A stretch of DNA of 64,000 nt from Nocardioides speluncae. GTDB taxonomy: Bacteria; Actinomycetota; Actinomycetes; Propionibacteriales; Nocardioidaceae. How positions within the stretch are numbered: the stretch's first letter is position 1; every line of letters starts with the position of its first letter. Shown one piece after another: positions 24,874 through 33,480 of the stretch. The notes beneath the pieces were generated by a model. The model was given only the letters and a program-made list of their open reading frames with translations. It was not told where the DNA came from and made no database searches. The stretch is from the NCBI RefSeq assembly GCF_003121585.1, contig NZ_QEOO01000001.1, forward strand, positions 1-64,000, written 5' to 3'. The translations under genes were made by a program, and so were the position numbers.

Positions 24874-24912
24874 TGACTTGCCCGTAGCGCCCGGCGGCGG
24901 GAGGGTTGGCGC

Positions 24913-26316
24913 ATGGCCGCCACCCTCTCGTCGTACTCCATCACCATGCGCCTGTACTGCGCGCCCGACCACGGGGTGGTCGGGACGGTCGCGACCCACA
25001 TCGCGCAGTCCGGCGGCATCGTCACCGCGATCGACGTCGCGGAGTCGAGCCACGAGCGGCTGGTCCTCGACGTCACCTGCAGCGCGAGCGACTCCGACCA
25101 CGCCAACCAGGTCGTCGCCGGCGTCGAGGAGATCGACGGGGTCGAGGTGCACAAGGTCTCCGACCGCACCTTCCTGCTGCACATCGGCGGCAAGATCGAG
25201 GTCCACTCCAAGGTGCCGCTGAAGAACCGCGACGACCTCTCGATGGCCTACACCCCGGGCGTCGGCCGGGTGAGCATGGCGCTGGCCGAGAACCCCGACG
25301 ACGTCCACCGGCTGACCGTCAAGGGCAACTCGGTCGCGGTGGTGACCGACGGCAGCGCGGTGCTCGGGCTCGGCAACATCGGTCCGGGGGCGGCGCTGCC
25401 GGTGATGGAGGGCAAGGCGGCTCTGTTCAAGCGGTTCGCCAACATCGACGCCTGGCCGATCTGCCTGGCCAGCCAGGACGTCGACGAGATCGTGAAGGCG
25501 GTCGAGATGATCGCGCCCGGCTTCGGCGGCATCAACCTGGAGGACATCGCCGCGCCGCGCTGCTTCGAGGTCGAGGCCCGGTTGCGGGCCAAGCTCGACA
25601 TCCCGGTCTTCCACGACGACCAGCACGGTACGGCGATCGTCGTGCTCGCCGCCCTCACCAACGCGCTGCGCTGCGTGAAGAAGGACCTCGCCGACATCAG
25701 GATCGCGGTCGCCGGCGGCGGCGCCGCGGGGTCGGCGATCGTGTCGCTGCTGCTGGCCGGTGGTGCCCGCGACGTCATCGTCTGGGACCGGGAGGGCTGC
25801 CTGTCGGCCGATGACAAGACCCTGCCGCCGGCCAAGGCTGAGCTGGCCAGCCGGACCAACCCGCGCCAGGTCCGCGGCGACCTGCTGGCCGCGCTGACCG
25901 GCGCCGACGTGTTCATCGGGGTGAGCGGGCCGGGCGTGCTCAAGCCGGAGTGGATCGACGAGATGGCCGACAACCCGGTCGTGTTCGCGCTGGCCAACCC
26001 GGACCCGGAGGTGGACCCGGCCGAGGCCGGCAAGCGGGCGGCCGTGGTGGCCAGCGGGCGGTCGGACTACCCGAACCAGATCAACAACGTGCTGGCGTTC
26101 CCCGGCGTCTTCCGCGGCCTGCTCGACGCTCGCGCCAAGGAGATCACCACCGACATGCTGCTGCGCGCCGCGCGGGCGATCGCCGGCGTGGTCACCGACG
26201 ACGAGCTCAACCCCAGCTTCATCATCCCGAGCGTGTTCCACCCCGACGTACCGAAGGCGGTCGCCGCCGCGATCCGCGGCAAGGCCCACGACTCAGCCGC
26301 GGCCGCTCCCCGCTAG
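24913..26316 (+). CDS. NAD-dependent malic enzyme with N-terminal ACT domain
   Basis: A 467-residue malate dehydrogenase (decarboxylating). Residues 8-82 form an ACT-like regulatory domain (YSITMRLYCAPDHGVVGTVA). The malic enzyme core follows: SMAYTPGVGRVS near 112, the metal-binding Glu-Asp segment NLEDIAAPRCFE, FHDDQHGTAIVV near 235, the NAD Rossmann loop VAGGGAAGSAIV near 275 and ALANPDPEV. It converts malate to pyruvate, CO2 and NADH. Strong GGGAGG upstream. The ACT domain suggests amino-acid or metabolite feedback. Confidence 0.92.
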   Translation: MAATLSSYSITMRLYCAPDHGVVGTVATHIAQSGGIVTAIDVAESSHERLVLDVTCSASDSDHANQVVAGVEEIDGVEVHKVSDRTFLLHIGGKIEVHSKVPLKNRDDLSMAYTPGVGRVSMALAENPDDVHRLTVKGNSVAVVTDGSAVLGLGNIGPGAALPVMEGKAALFKRFANIDAWPICLASQDVDEIVKAVEMIAPGFGGINLEDIAAPRCFEVEARLRAKLDIPVFHDDQHGTAIVVLAALTNALRCVKKDLADIRIAVAGGGAAGSAIVSLLLAGGARDVIVWDREGCLSADDKTLPPAKAELASRTNPRQVRGDLLAALTGADVFIGVSGPGVLKPEWIDEMADNPVVFALANPDPEVDPAEAGKRAAVVASGRSDYPNQINNVLAFPGVFRGLLDARAKEITTDMLLRAARAIAGVVTDDELNPSFIIPSVFHPDVPKAVAAAIRGKAHDSAAAAPR

Positions 26317-26853
26317 CTCCTCGGGGCTCACCACGGGCGCCTCCTGAAGGGCGGTGACCGCCTCGTCGAGGAGCTCGGGGTCGACCTCGGTCACCAGGGC
26401 GCCGATGCGCAGCAGCGTGTCGCCGCGCACGACGGCCGCATCGCTCATCTCCTCGAACGTGTAGCGCATCACCCCGTCGGCGTACTCGCAGTGGCCCGCC
26501 GGGTCGACCTCGAGTACGACGCACAGGTTGCCCTTCGGTGCCGGTGCCAGCGACGTGCTCCAGGCGTAGCTGCCGTCCTCGGTGTAGTTGATCTCCACCC
26601 GGCCGTCGCGCACCTTCAGCTTGTCGGGCACGGCGTCGCGAAGGCGGATCTCGTAGAGGGTCAGGCCGGTCGCCTCGAGCTCCGCCGTCAAGTCAGGCTT
26701 CGCCGGAGGGTCTTCGTCATCGTCACGGACCGCGCGCCATCCGGCGTACGCAGCCACGCCCAGGACGACCAGCACTACTGCCCCGATGACCGCCTGCCGA
26801 GAGTTAAGAGCCACCACGCCAGCAAACCAGTAGCTGGTCACCTCCAGCGACAT
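26293..26853 (-). CDS. Single-pass membrane protein with extracytoplasmic domain
   Basis: A 186-residue protein: one membrane helix (about 20-42), an acidic link (RDDDEDPPAKPD) and an outer domain. The last 80 residues (GNLCVVLEV, HCEYADGVMRYTF, DAAVVRGDTLLRIG, EAPVVSPEELA) align with the C terminus of the protein at 27529. Two Cys (NLC, GHC) are conserved in both and may form a disulfide. The start is uncertain: ATG 26853 overlaps the upstream methyltransferase-like gene by 50 bp, and GTGs at 26841 or 26817 are possible. It is convergent with malic enzyme (24-bp overlap). Function unknown. Confidence 0.65.
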   Translation of the reverse strand: MSLEVTSYWFAGVVALNSRQAVIGAVVLVVLGVAAYAGWRAVRDDDEDPPAKPDLTAELEATGLTLYEIRLRDAVPDKLKVRDGRVEINYTEDGSYAWSTSLAPAPKGNLCVVLEVDPAGHCEYADGVMRYTFEEMSDAAVVRGDTLLRIGALVTEVDPELLDEAVTALQEAPVVSPEELAGSGRG

Positions 26854-27505
26854 AGGAGGCGCGAGCCGGCCTGATCTCGGTGCTGACGCCGTGCTCGGCC
26901 AGCGCGGCGAGCAGATCGTCGAAGCGCGGGTGTGGTGCGCCGGCGGTATCCACGAGCGGGAAGATCCGCACCTCGTGGGCGGTCACCCGAACCAGCTCGA
27001 GTATGCCGGCGAGGTGGTCGTCGAAGCTGAGGTACTCGGGGTAGGAGAAGAGCAGATGGCTGGAGAGCGCGAGCCGGAACTGCCCGTCGGTGAACGGCAG
27101 CGATGGCAGCAGGGCCGGCACGTACCGCTCGCCGTCGGGCTCGAAATCGGTGAAGAAGAGCTCGGCCGCCGTCTGCCAGTAGCGGTCGACCACGCCCGGC
27201 CCGCCGAGGTAGCTCCAGTCGAAGTTGTCCGGGTTCGCGGCCGCCCACGCCATCAGGGTCTTCAGGTCCGCCGCCGACCGCTCGGCCAGCTCGGCCCGCG
27301 GCACGTCGTACGACGGATCGACGCTGACCACGGTCCCGCCTCGCCTCCGGACCTGGGCGCCGAACGGCGACGTACCGCCCGGGCAGTCCAGGATCGGACC
27401 GGCCGTCAGGTCGTCGTCGGTGAGCAAGAACATGTCGCGGTAGTCGGCCAGCGGCCGGGGAGTGATCACCAGCTCCCCGACCCGCTCGCGCTTCGGCTGC
27501 GCCAT
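26804..27505 (-). CDS. SAM-dependent methyltransferase-like protein
   Basis: A 233-residue Rossmann-like protein starting MAQPKRERVGELVITPRPL, with a weak motif I ILDCPGGTSPFGAQVRRRGG (residues 36-55), motif II VVSVDPSYDV, and late motifs LLFSYPEYLSFDDHLAGILELVRV and HEVRIFPLVD. The DCPGG form of motif I is unusual for a methyltransferase, so catalysis is not certain. GGGAGG precedes ATG 27505. It lies between two related membrane protein genes on the same strand. Confidence 0.7.
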   Translation of the reverse strand: MAQPKRERVGELVITPRPLADYRDMFLLTDDDLTAGPILDCPGGTSPFGAQVRRRGGTVVSVDPSYDVPRAELAERSAADLKTLMAWAAANPDNFDWSYLGGPGVVDRYWQTAAELFFTDFEPDGERYVPALLPSLPFTDGQFRLALSSHLLFSYPEYLSFDDHLAGILELVRVTAHEVRIFPLVDTAGAPHPRFDDLLAALAEHGVSTEIRPARASYVAGGDQLLVCWRGGS

Positions 27506-27528
27506 CGTGCCTCCCGAGTCAGGATCCC

Positions 27529-28434
27529 TTAGTCCGCGCCTTCCAGGTCGAGCAGCTTCTCCCGCGGCACCTCCGGCGCGGTCCGGAGTGCGTCGCGGGC
27601 GTCGGTGACGCTGAGCAGCTTGGTGTCGACGCGGTCGGCGTACAGCAGCGTATTGCCCCGGACCACGGCGACGTCCCGGTACCGACCGTAGCGCCGTACC
27701 GTCACCCCGCCCTCGCTCCAGCACTCTCCGCCGGGCAGGTCGTCGCTGCCGATCCGGGCGTCGCAGAGGTCACCGGCAGGCTTCGGCACCAGCGTCACCA
27801 CCGGCGGCGCTGGCTTGCCTGTCTTGGTCTCGGTGGTCAGCACCAGCCCGTTGCGGTAGCCGGAGACCGCGGTCGGGGTGTGCCCGCGAAAGCTCGGGAG
27901 GTACGTCGTCACCTCGGCCCGGGCGACCGCCTCGACCTCCGGGTCGTGCGCCCGCGTGTCCTGCCACCGGCCCGTGACGAAGACGGCGGTCGCCAGCGCC
28001 AGCGCGGTGGCGCCGCGCAGGTCCCAGGCGCGGATCGGCGGCCCGTCGATGCGACCGGCGAGGGAGCCGGCCACCGTGCCGCCGATGAGCGCGGCGATCA
28101 GAGTCACGCCCCATGGCGTCGCCGGCGTCGCGAACGGGTCCAGGTCGGGGTGCTCCGTGAACCAGGCCGACCGCGCGGCGTACCGGACCAGCGTCGCCGC
28201 CACCGTCCCGCCGACCGCGTGCGCCACCGCCCGCGGCACCTTCACCAGCCGGAGAGCCAGCCAGGCCAGCACCGGAACCACGACCCAGGCGTAGCCCGCT
28301 GCCACCCACTGCTCGCGCACGCAGGCTCCCGCGCTGCCGCACGGGTCGGTGGCGTCGCGCTGCAGGACCATCAGCGGCACGGCCAGCACCGCGAACACGG
28401 CCAGGCACCGGATCAGGCGGTCGCCGAGAAGCAT
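27529..28434 (-). CDS. Multi-pass membrane protein with C-terminal outer domain
   Basis: A 301-residue protein with four to five membrane helices in residues 8-170 and an outer C-terminal domain whose last 80 residues (DLCDARIGS, GECWSEGGVTVRRYG, DVAVVRGNTLLYAD, APEVPREKLL) align with the protein at 26293. ATG 28434 (MLLGDRLIRCL) is chosen because it starts at the first helix; ATG 28485 would cross the promoter of the divergent PadR gene. Function unknown. It is 23 bp upstream of the methyltransferase-like gene, giving a three-gene unit. Confidence 0.65.
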   Translation of the reverse strand: MLLGDRLIRCLAVFAVLAVPLMVLQRDATDPCGSAGACVREQWVAAGYAWVVVPVLAWLALRLVKVPRAVAHAVGGTVAATLVRYAARSAWFTEHPDLDPFATPATPWGVTLIAALIGGTVAGSLAGRIDGPPIRAWDLRGATALALATAVFVTGRWQDTRAHDPEVEAVARAEVTTYLPSFRGHTPTAVSGYRNGLVLTTETKTGKPAPPVVTLVPKPAGDLCDARIGSDDLPGGECWSEGGVTVRRYGRYRDVAVVRGNTLLYADRVDTKLLSVTDARDALRTAPEVPREKLLDLEGAD

Positions 28435-28508
28435 GTCCCGATCGTGGCCTATCGGGCGCGGCTTCGGGTAGCGAATCCATGGCAACCGGGGCTCCTAGAC
28501 TGTCGCGC

Positions 28509-29150
28509 ATGGCCGCGAACGAGACCCGGATGTTGCTGCTGGGTGCGGTGGCGATGTTCCAACCGGTCAACGGCTACCAGATCCGGCGCGAGCTGAGCTC
28601 GTGGCGGGTCGACGAGTGGGCCAACCTCAAGCCGGGATCGATCTACCACGGCCTGACCAGGCTCGCCGAGCAGGAGTTCCTGCTCCGGCACGACGTCGTC
28701 GACGGCACCCGGCCGGTCGCGGTCTACGAGATCACCGGCGCCGGCCGCGAGGAGCTGGACCGGCTGCTGGTCGGCGCTTTGGAGGAGTACGTCGCCCAGG
28801 GCAACGTCGGCTTCTCGGTCGCCTTCGGGATGCTGCCGCTGCTCTCGCGGGACCAGGTGCTGGCCAGCCTGACCCGGCGCCGGGTCAGCATCGAGCGGGC
28901 GGTCGCCGAGCTGGCCGCGGGTGCCGAGGCGAAGGACCAGGCGCCGCCGCACGCCCGCCGCGGCCTGCTGCTGTGGATGGACCTCGCGGTCGCCGAGCTC
29001 GGCTGGCTGCGTGAGGTGATCGAGGACGTCAAGGCGGGCCGGCTGCGGTTCCAGATGGGCGAGGACTGGGGCTGGACGCCCGCCGCCGCCGACCCTGGGT
29101 TGCAGATGAATCTCGACCGCGAGAAATACCGCGCGCTTCTGGGCAGGTAG
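28509..29150 (+). CDS. PadR family transcriptional regulator
   Basis: A 213-residue PadR-type regulator: N-terminal winged helix (TRMLLLGAVAMFQPVNGYQIRREL, SIYHGLTRLAEQEFL, RPVAVYEITGAGREEL) followed by a Vir-like C-terminal helical dimerisation domain. It is followed by the DinB/mycothiol enzyme and an ABC exporter on the same strand. PadR proteins often control adjacent drug ABC transporters through ATGT-type palindromes, and such a site lies just before the ABC genes at 30039. Confidence 0.85.
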   Translation: MAANETRMLLLGAVAMFQPVNGYQIRRELSSWRVDEWANLKPGSIYHGLTRLAEQEFLLRHDVVDGTRPVAVYEITGAGREELDRLLVGALEEYVAQGNVGFSVAFGMLPLLSRDQVLASLTRRRVSIERAVAELAAGAEAKDQAPPHARRGLLLWMDLAVAELGWLREVIEDVKAGRLRFQMGEDWGWTPAAADPGLQMNLDREKYRALLGR

Positions 29151-29166
29151 GTGCGACGCTGGCCGC

Positions 29167-29934
29167 ATGGCCACCGACTTGACTGTCTCGGAGCATCTCG
29201 ACGGCCTCAGAGAAGCGCTCCTCGCCTTCGTCCGGTACGCCGATCGCGCAGGCTCCACCGCCACCGTCCCGACCTGCCCGGACTGGACCGTCCACCAGCT
29301 GATCGCCCACCAGGGCATGGTGCACCGCTGGGCGCGGGCGACGCTGCTCGGCGAGGAGGTGGACCCCGACGCGATCGAGCGGGACGGACTGGCCGCGTCC
29401 GACCCGATCGACTGGCTGCGCGCCGGCGCCGCCGAGCTGATCAAGACGCTGGTCGACACTCCCGACGACGCCGGGGCGCTGGTCTTCCTCAACGACGCGC
29501 CGCCGGCCCGGGCGTTCTGGTGCCGGCGACAGTGCCACGAGACCACGATCCACGCAGTGGACGCGCTGTCCGCGGCGCTCGGCCGCTACCCGAGTGCTGC
29601 CGACACCTGGATCACCCGCGAGGTCGCGCTGGACGGGATCGACGAGCTGCTCGCCGGCTTCCTGACCCGGCGCAAGTCGCGGGTGCGCAGCGAGGAGCCG
29701 ATGAGCGTCGCCGTACTCCCGACCGACGCGAGCCACTCCTGGCTGGTCGAGATCAGCGACCAGCCGCCGGTGACCACGCGGCGCGACCACCAGGAGCGGG
29801 CCGAGGTCAACCTGGTCGGCCCGGCCGTCTCGCTCTACCTGGCCCTGTGGAACCGGTCCAACGGCGCCGACCTCGATGAGAGCGGTGACCTGCTCGACCG
29901 CTGGCGCAGCCTCGCCACCATCACCTGGTCCTGA
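29167..29934 (+). CDS. Mycothiol-dependent maleylpyruvate isomerase-family (DinB-fold) protein
   Basis: A 255-residue protein. The metal-binding DinB bundle shows CPDWTVHQLIAHQGMVHRW near residue 40 and RRQCHETTIHAVDA near 122, supplying the three His ligands. A C-terminal SCP-like domain follows (about 180-255). It belongs to the actinobacterial mycothiol-dependent TIGR03083 group. It probably transfers or isomerises small molecules with mycothiol; the substrate is unknown. Starts 16 bp after the PadR gene. Confidence 0.8.
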   Translation: MATDLTVSEHLDGLREALLAFVRYADRAGSTATVPTCPDWTVHQLIAHQGMVHRWARATLLGEEVDPDAIERDGLAASDPIDWLRAGAAELIKTLVDTPDDAGALVFLNDAPPARAFWCRRQCHETTIHAVDALSAALGRYPSAADTWITREVALDGIDELLAGFLTRRKSRVRSEEPMSVAVLPTDASHSWLVEISDQPPVTTRRDHQERAEVNLVGPAVSLYLALWNRSNGADLDESGDLLDRWRSLATITWS

Positions 29935-30024
29935 CGGCGGCCGCACATCGCGATGAGTTAGCGGCCGCCCGCCGGTCAGCATCGAATGAGCGCGGTAGGC
30001 CGGCTTGACGCGCCGTACTCAATC

Positions 30025-30056
30025 TTGAACACTGGGCTATGTTCAAACTTGAACAT
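30025..30056. promoter_or_regulatory. Operator of the ABC exporter (PadR-like)
   Basis: ATGTTCAA-AC-TTGAACAT (30039-30056) is a perfect 18-bp palindrome ending just before the AAGGAG site of the ABC gene. A further half-site TTGAACA lies at 30025-30031, 24 bp upstream of the matching half. The ATGT...ACAT ends are like PadR operators. Confidence 0.6.
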
Positions 30057-30067
30057 AAGGAGATCCA

Positions 30068-31104
<1,037 letters not shown>

Positions 31105-31108
<4 letters not shown>

Positions 31109-31872
31109 GTGTGACCTTCTGGCGCGAGTGCTGGATCGTCTTCCGGCGGCAGATCCGGATGAACCTGCGCAACCCCGCGTGGGTGCTGATCGGCGTGATG
31201 CAGCCGGTCCTCTACCTGGTGCTGTTCGGGCCGCTGCTGAAACCGATCGTGGAGTCGTTCCCGGGTGCGCCGGACAACGAGTTCACGTTCCTGGTCCCCG
31301 GCCTGCTGGTGCAGCTCGGCATGTTCGGCGCGTTCTTCGCAGGCTTCGGTCTGATCGCCGAGTGGCGCGAAGGCGTGATCGAGGCGGAACGGGTGACGCC
31401 TGCCAGCCGCACCGCCCTGCTCGTCGGCCGGCTGATGCGCGACCTCGCCCAGCTGCTCGTGCAGGCGCTGATCCTGGTCGGCCTCGGCTACTGGATGGGG
31501 ATGCGCGGCTCGGTCGGCGGCATCGTCTTCGGGATCTCGCTGACCCTATTGATCGGCGGTGCCTGCGCCGCGGCGTCCAATGCGCTCGCGCTCACCACCA
31601 AGAGCGAGGACGTGATGGCGCCGGTGATCAACATGGTGATGATGCCGGTGCTGCTGCTGAGCGGGATCATGCTGCCGATGACGCTGGGCCCGGACTGGCT
31701 GAAGCGCGCCAGCGACTTCATGCCGTTCCGCTGGATCGTGGACGCGGTCCGCGACGGCTTCGTCGGCGACCTCGGCACCAGCCACTTGGCCTGGGGCACC
31801 GGCTGGGCGCTGGCCCTGTTCGTCGTCGCCGTCTGGTGGGGTACGGCGGTCTTCCGCAAGGAGAACGCCTGA
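31105..31872 (+). CDS. ABC-2 type permease, DrrB-like
   Basis: A 255-residue membrane protein with six helices and the ABC-2 motif region EWREGVIEAERVTPASRTALLVGRLMRD. The GTG start overlaps the ATPase stop by 4 bp. With the ATPase it forms a complete homodimeric-type exporter. Convergent with the methyltransferase gene, with paired hairpins between. Confidence 0.9.
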
Positions 31873-31888
31873 TTGCCGGCGGGGTTTG

Positions 31889-31986
31889 CGTCATACGAGC
31901 CGTGACCTATAGCTGCCGCCTCGTATGACGTCCGGCGGGACGTCATACGAGGCGTGACCAATTGCTCCCGGTTCGTATGACGTCCC
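31889..31986. terminator. Alternating hairpin array between convergent genes
   Basis: Four arms alternate: CGTCATACGAG (31889-31899), its complement (31920-31930), again GGGACGTCATACGA (31937-31950), and its complement (31973-31986). The middle two also pair perfectly, CTCGTATGACGTCC (31920-31933) with its complement (31938-31951) around loop GGCG. Hairpins 1-2/3-4 and 2-3 are mutually exclusive. It probably terminates both genes. Confidence 0.65.
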
Positions 31987-31994
31987 CGCCGACC

Positions 31995-33344
31995 TCAGTC
32001 GACCCAGGCGAGGCGGTGGAGGCGGAACTCGACGGTGGCGCCGCTGCGCAGCTCGGCGAAGATCTCGAGGGTGTCGGCGGTGCGTACGTCGCCGATGCTC
32101 AGCGGGCGGAAGTAGTGGCCCTTGAGGCCCGGCCGGAGGACGAACGTCGGCCGCGGCTTCTTGGGCTTCTCCTGCAGATCCCACTTCCACCGGGCGACGC
32201 GGGCGCCGGCCTGGTGGAAGTCGGCGTAGAAGGTGACCGCTCCGCTGACCTCGACCAGCTCCAGCTCGAACCGGACGCCGACGACACCATCCCCATCGGG
32301 GCAGGCGAACGCGACGCCGCCGTACCGCCCGGACTCGTCGTCCAGGCCGTCCGGCGGCAGCGCCTCCAGGCGTACGGCGAGGGCCCAGCCGTCGGCCGGC
32401 TCCTCGGCGTACTCCTCGCCGAGCGGTGGCGCGTCGACCAGCTCGGTGGTCACTGACGCGAGCCGTTTGTTCCATCGCGACGCCTGCGGCTCGATCTTGC
32501 GGATGTCGACGTTGGTGACCCGGGTGGGCCGGTCCGCGGGCGCGACCGGGCGCACGTCCGGAGCGCCGCGGGAGACCGCCTGCGCGGCCCGCGCCGACGG
32601 GCCGCCTCCGCGGGAGCAGAGGATCAGCACCCACTGGTTGGCGACCGGCTCGACGTGGTGCACGGTCAGCCCGGCGCGCTCCATCAGCTGCTGCAGCCGG
32701 GCGACGCCGAAGATCGCGACGTGCTCCCATACCGTCTCGAGCCGGCCAAGAAGCGGCGTGGTCACCAGCAGCTCGGTGCTGTCGGGCAGCGACTCGGCGA
32801 GCACCTGCAGCGCCAGCTCGGGATCCGGGACGTGCTCGATCACCTCGCAGCAGACCAGCAGGTCGCTGCCCTCGACATCGGCACGAGTGAGGTCGTAGAG
32901 GTCGCCGACCCTGGCGGTCGCGCGGGCGGCGTACCCGTTGACCTCGAGGGTCTGCCGGGTGGCGGTCGCGTTCTCCTCGACGATGTCGAGCCCGAGGTAC
33001 GACGCGGCGCCGGCCTCGCGCATGATCCGGGTCCCGAGGTAGCCGCGGCCGATGCCGACCTCCAGCACCCGGTCGCCTTCGAGCACGAAGTCGAGGGTGC
33101 GGCGGAAGCGGGACAGGTTGGTCGGCGTCTCGTACATCGCCCGGTCCCGCTCGGACACCAGATCACCGGTCCGCAGCGGCCGGTAGCCGGCCTCGCCTCG
33201 CTCGCGCTCTGTCCGCCAGCGGTCCGCGAAGTGCCGTTCGCCGGCGCCGGCGCCGAGCCGCTCGACGACATCGGTCAGCTCCCAGCCGGCTCTGACCAGG
33301 CCGTTCTCGACCGCGAGTGCGTCGGCTGCGGATGGTGTCCTCAT
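31995..33344 (-). CDS. Class I SAM-dependent methyltransferase with C-terminal beta domain
   Basis: A 449-residue protein. A helical N terminus (1-75) leads to the methyltransferase core: motif I VLEVGIGRGYLG near residue 92, YLGLDIVEENA, LLVCCEVIEHVPDPELAL near 160 and TELLVTTPLLG. The C-terminal part (about 290-449) is a separate beta-sandwich-like domain (DGWALAVRLEAL, FYADFHQAGARVARWKWDLQ). ATG 33344 has GGAGG at 6 nt; a TTG at 33371 is rejected. Substrate unknown; it is divergent from alkB. Confidence 0.82.
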   Translation of the reverse strand: MRTPSAADALAVENGLVRAGWELTDVVERLGAGAGERHFADRWRTERERGEAGYRPLRTGDLVSERDRAMYETPTNLSRFRRTLDFVLEGDRVLEVGIGRGYLGTRIMREAGAASYLGLDIVEENATATRQTLEVNGYAARATARVGDLYDLTRADVEGSDLLVCCEVIEHVPDPELALQVLAESLPDSTELLVTTPLLGRLETVWEHVAIFGVARLQQLMERAGLTVHHVEPVANQWVLILCSRGGGPSARAAQAVSRGAPDVRPVAPADRPTRVTNVDIRKIEPQASRWNKRLASVTTELVDAPPLGEEYAEEPADGWALAVRLEALPPDGLDDESGRYGGVAFACPDGDGVVGVRFELELVEVSGAVTFYADFHQAGARVARWKWDLQEKPKKPRPTFVLRPGLKGHYFRPLSIGDVRTADTLEIFAELRSGATVEFRLHRLAWVD

Positions 33345-33431
33345 GACTGCCTCCAGACGTTCAGCGGCCAATCATAAGTGATCCACTCTAGTTAGACGCC
33401 TTTGCTGTTCTCGAATTTAGGGTTGACGACA

Positions 33432-33464
33432 ACGCTTTACAAATGGTTCCATCTTGTAAAGCGT
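33432..33464. promoter_or_regulatory. Operator upstream of alkB
   Basis: ACGCTTTACAA (33432-33442) and TTGTAAAGCGT (33454-33464) are perfect 11-bp arms, and the 11-bp centre contains the smaller palindrome ATGGTTCCAT. It is 16 bp before the alkB ATG. It is the likely site of the TetR protein at 35075 (AlkX-like). Confidence 0.7.
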
Positions 33465-33480
33465 GTGATGGAGGTCACCG

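Noticed and set aside
31889..31986. Possible CRISPR-like repeats
   Set aside because: Only two palindromic units of hairpin type, spacers of about 20 nt are loops, and no cas genes are near.
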